Shown here one piece after another: positions 61,757 to 64,000 of a DNA stretch of 64,000 nt. The DNA is from JASJAR01 sp038530285 (GTDB lineage Bacteria > Pseudomonadota > Alphaproteobacteria > Rhodobacterales > Rhodobacteraceae): contig JBCBCY010000017.1 in the NCBI GenBank assembly GCA_038530285.1, positions 14,987 through 78,986 on the forward strand. The letters are read 5' to 3'. Numbering within the stretch: the stretch's first letter is position 1; every line of letters begins with the position of its first letter. The notes below the pieces were generated by a model. It was not told the origin of the DNA. It was given only the letters and a program-made list of their open reading frames with translations, and did not search any database. A program made the position numbers and the translations under genes.

Positions 61757-62724
61757 TGAAGGACGAGCTTTCAAACCTGCCGACCTACGACGACGTGGTC
61801 GCGGCCCATGCGCGGATTGAACCCTATATTCACCGCACGCCCGTGCTGACGTCAGACTACTTCAATGCGCTGACCGGGGCCGAGGTGTTTTTCAAGTGCG
61901 AGAATTTCCAGAAGGCCGGTGCCTTCAAGGTCCGGGGTGCGTCCAACGCCGTCTTCGGGCTGACCGATGAGGCCGCCAAGGCGGGTGTTTGCACCCATTC
62001 ATCGGGCAATCATGCGCTGTCGCTGTCCTATGCGGCCGGACGGCGGGGCATTCCTTGCAACGTGGTGATGCCGAGAACGGCACCCCAAGCGAAAAAGGAC
62101 GCGGTAAAAGGCTATGGTGGGATCATTACAGAATGCGAACCGTCAACAACGTCCCGCGAAGCGGTCTTTGCTGATGTACAGGCTGCGACCGGGGGCGACT
62201 TCGTCCATCCTTATAATGACCCTCGCGTCATCGCGGGTCAGGGGACATGTTCCCGCGAATTTGTCGAACAGGTCGAACGCCTCGATGCGGTGATCGCACC
62301 CATCGGGGGCGGCGGGATGATCTCGGGTTGTTGCCTGACCCTGTCGCACATCGCCCCGGATGTTGAGATTTATGCGGCAGAACCCAAGCAGGCCGACGAC
62401 GCCTATCGTAGTTTCAAGGCGGGCCATATCATCGCCGATGACGCGCCGGTGACCATTGCTGACGGGTTGAAAGTGCCCCTGAAGGACCGGACCTGGCATT
62501 TCGTGTCACACCACGTGACCGACATTCTGACCGCGTCGGAAGACGAGATCATCGAAGCGATGAAACTGACCTGGCAGCGCATGAAGATCGTGATGGAACC
62601 CAGCTGCGCGGTGCCGCTGGCCACGATCCTGAAGAACAAAGAGATTTTTGCCGGCAAACGGGTCGGCGTGATCGTCACGGGCGGGAATGTCGATCTTGAT
62701 ACCCTGCCGTGGATGAAATCGTAA
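61756..62724 (+). CDS. bhcB: beta-hydroxyaspartate dehydratase
   Basis: A 322-residue PLP enzyme of the threonine dehydratase/serine racemase fold. FFKCENFQKAGAFKVRGA contains the PLP Lys, THSSGNHALSLSYAAG and APIGGGGMISG bind phosphate. In the cycle it turns beta-hydroxyaspartate into iminosuccinate. AGGAGG precedes ATG 61756, which overlaps the bhcA stop (TGATG); a GTG at 61753 is also possible. Confidence 0.92.
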   Translation: MKDELSNLPTYDDVVAAHARIEPYIHRTPVLTSDYFNALTGAEVFFKCENFQKAGAFKVRGASNAVFGLTDEAAKAGVCTHSSGNHALSLSYAAGRRGIPCNVVMPRTAPQAKKDAVKGYGGIITECEPSTTSREAVFADVQAATGGDFVHPYNDPRVIAGQGTCSREFVEQVERLDAVIAPIGGGGMISGCCLTLSHIAPDVEIYAAEPKQADDAYRSFKAGHIIADDAPVTIADGLKVPLKDRTWHFVSHHVTDILTASEDEIIEAMKLTWQRMKIVMEPSCAVPLATILKNKEIFAGKRVGVIVTGGNVDLDTLPWMKS

Positions 62725-62738
62725 AAGGAGCCGGAGAG

Positions 62739-63899
62739 ATGAAAGACGTGAACTTCGACGAATTGGATGTGGGTTTTGACGTGCCGGCCAAGGTCGGGAT
62801 GGATGAGGCCGATATTCAGACGCCTTGTTTGGTCCTCGACCTCGACGCGCTGGAGCGCAACATCAAGAAGATGGGCGATTACGCCGCGTCCCACGGGATG
62901 CGCCACCGGATCCACGGCAAGATGCACAAGTCCGTCGATGTCGCCAAGCTGCAAGAACGCCTCGGCGGCGCGGTCGGTGTGTGCTGTCAGAAGGTGTCAG
63001 AGGCCGAGGTCTTTGCGCGTGGCGGTATCAAGGATGTGCTGGTGTCCAATCAGGTGCGCGATCCGGCCAAGATTGACCGGCTCGCACGGTTGCCGAAGTT
63101 CGGCGCGCGCACGATTGTCTGTGTCGATGATATCGCCAATGTGGCGGACCTGTCGGCAGGCGCCAAGACGCACGGGACCGAGATCGAGTGCTTTGTCGAG
63201 ATCGATTGTGGCGCGGGCCGCTGCGGGGTCACCACAACCGAAGCGGTGGTCGAGATTGCCCAGGCCATCGATGCGGCCGACAACCTGAAGTTCACTGGCG
63301 TTCAGGCCTACCAGGGTGCGATGCAACACATGGACAGCTACGAAGACCGCCAGGCGAAGACCCAGATCGCCATCGATCAGGTCAAAGATGCCGTGGCAGG
63401 GCTGGAGGCCGTGGGGCTGAAGGCCGAGCTGGTGTCGGGCGGCGGCACGGGGTCCTATTATTTCGAAAGCAATTCGGGTGTGTTCAACGAGCTGCAATGC
63501 GGGTCCTATGCCTTCATGGATGCCGACTACGGCCGGATTTTGGACAAAGACGGCAAGCGGATCGATGCGGGCGAATGGGAGAACGCGCTGTTCATCCTGA
63601 CGTCGGTGATGAGCCACGCCAAGGCCGACAAGGCGATCTGTGACGCGGGCCTGAAGGCGCAGTCGGTCGACAGCGGGTTGCCGTTTATCTTCGGGCGCAC
63701 GGATGTCGAATACGTCAAATGTTCTGACGAACACGGCGTGATCGCCGACCCCGATGCGGTCTTGAAGGTCAACGACAAGCTGAAGCTGGTGCCGGGCCAT
63801 TGTGACCCGACCTGCAATGTTCACGATTGGTATGTGGGCGTGCGGGGTGGCAAGGTGGAAACCGTTTGGCCGGTGTCGGCGCGCGGCAAGGCGTACTGA
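62739..63899 (+). CDS. bhcC: beta-hydroxyaspartate aldolase
   Basis: A 386-residue PLP enzyme of the D-threonine aldolase-like (alanine racemase fold) family. IQTPCLVLDLDALERNIKKM and RIHGKMHKSVDVAKLQ (PLP Lys region) open the barrel, VSGGGTGSYYF binds phosphate, and PGHCDPTCNVHDWYVGVRGG holds the metal ligands. It joins glycine and glyoxylate to beta-hydroxyaspartate. ATG 62739 follows AAAGGAG. bhcD would be expected next. Confidence 0.93.
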   Translation: MKDVNFDELDVGFDVPAKVGMDEADIQTPCLVLDLDALERNIKKMGDYAASHGMRHRIHGKMHKSVDVAKLQERLGGAVGVCCQKVSEAEVFARGGIKDVLVSNQVRDPAKIDRLARLPKFGARTIVCVDDIANVADLSAGAKTHGTEIECFVEIDCGAGRCGVTTTEAVVEIAQAIDAADNLKFTGVQAYQGAMQHMDSYEDRQAKTQIAIDQVKDAVAGLEAVGLKAELVSGGGTGSYYFESNSGVFNELQCGSYAFMDADYGRILDKDGKRIDAGEWENALFILTSVMSHAKADKAICDAGLKAQSVDSGLPFIFGRTDVEYVKCSDEHGVIADPDAVLKVNDKLKLVPGHCDPTCNVHDWYVGVRGGKVETVWPVSARGKAY

Positions 63900-63901
63900 T
63901 T

Positions 63902-64000
<99 letters not shown>

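Overview
The window comes from a high-GC alphaproteobacterium that is almost certainly a Rhodobacteraceae (roseobacter-type) species. Four things point there: a SAM/SAH-type riboswitch in front of metK, a class confined to Rhodobacterales; the bhcR/bhcABC glyoxylate-assimilation genes; two exported proteins ending in VPLPA-CTERM tails; and copies of the intergenic element 'GGAGTATTTTTGCCAGGATGAAGG' common in that family. Genes are densely packed with many ATGA or TGATG stop/start overlaps. I saw no rRNA or tRNA gene, CRISPR array, transposase or integrase.

Layout. 1-3.2 kb: accessory sequence with an exonuclease-BRCT protein, a VTT-type membrane protein, a small exported protein and degenerate intergenic repeats. 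3.2-10.9 kb: an import/catabolism cluster with an aldo/keto reductase-RidA fusion facing an operon of a TIGR04076-like protein, a second aldo/keto reductase and a complete LivGFHM-type ABC transporter with its binding protein. 10.9-15.9 kb: small membrane proteins, then ybeY, corC, lnt and riboswitch-controlled metK. 16-21.8 kb: an envelope protein with DUF1036-like and PDZ-like regions, an unknown protein, trmB, an amidohydrolase and a 2-hydroxyacid dehydrogenase. 21.9-24.4 kb: aroA, a GFA-family protein and cmk.

24.4-39.5 kb: about 15 kb separates cmk from rpsA, two genes that usually sit together. It holds a third aldo/keto reductase, a VPLPA-CTERM protein, a LuxR-type regulator with two HTH regions, a 2218-residue secreted DUF11-repeat protein coupled to a 1163-residue predicted outer-membrane protein, and a lower-GC patch of small membrane proteins. 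39.5-45.5 kb: rpsA, a SnoaL-LuxR regulator with a small coupled gene, ihfB, lapA-like, trpF and trpB.

45.5-47.4 kb: two exported proteins with long poly-aspartate tails, then a membrane-tethered LuxR-type regulator; the first gene has a leader that can fold to mask its ribosome binding site. 47.5-57.6 kb: a VPLPA-CTERM protein, a DUF2237 protein, pth, a large unknown exported protein lying between pth and rplY, an FMN alpha-hydroxy-acid dehydrogenase, an Acg-like nitroreductase with a MarR regulator and tandem operators, and trpA. 57.7-63.9 kb: ychF, a P-loop kinase and the beta-hydroxyaspartate cycle genes bhcR, bhcA, bhcB and bhcC. The sequence ends in 75 G residues, almost certainly artefactual, where bhcD would be expected.

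The best candidates for undescribed biology are the DUF11 giant/outer-membrane pair with its divergent double-HTH regulator, and the poly-Asp/membrane-LuxR cassette with its structured leader.
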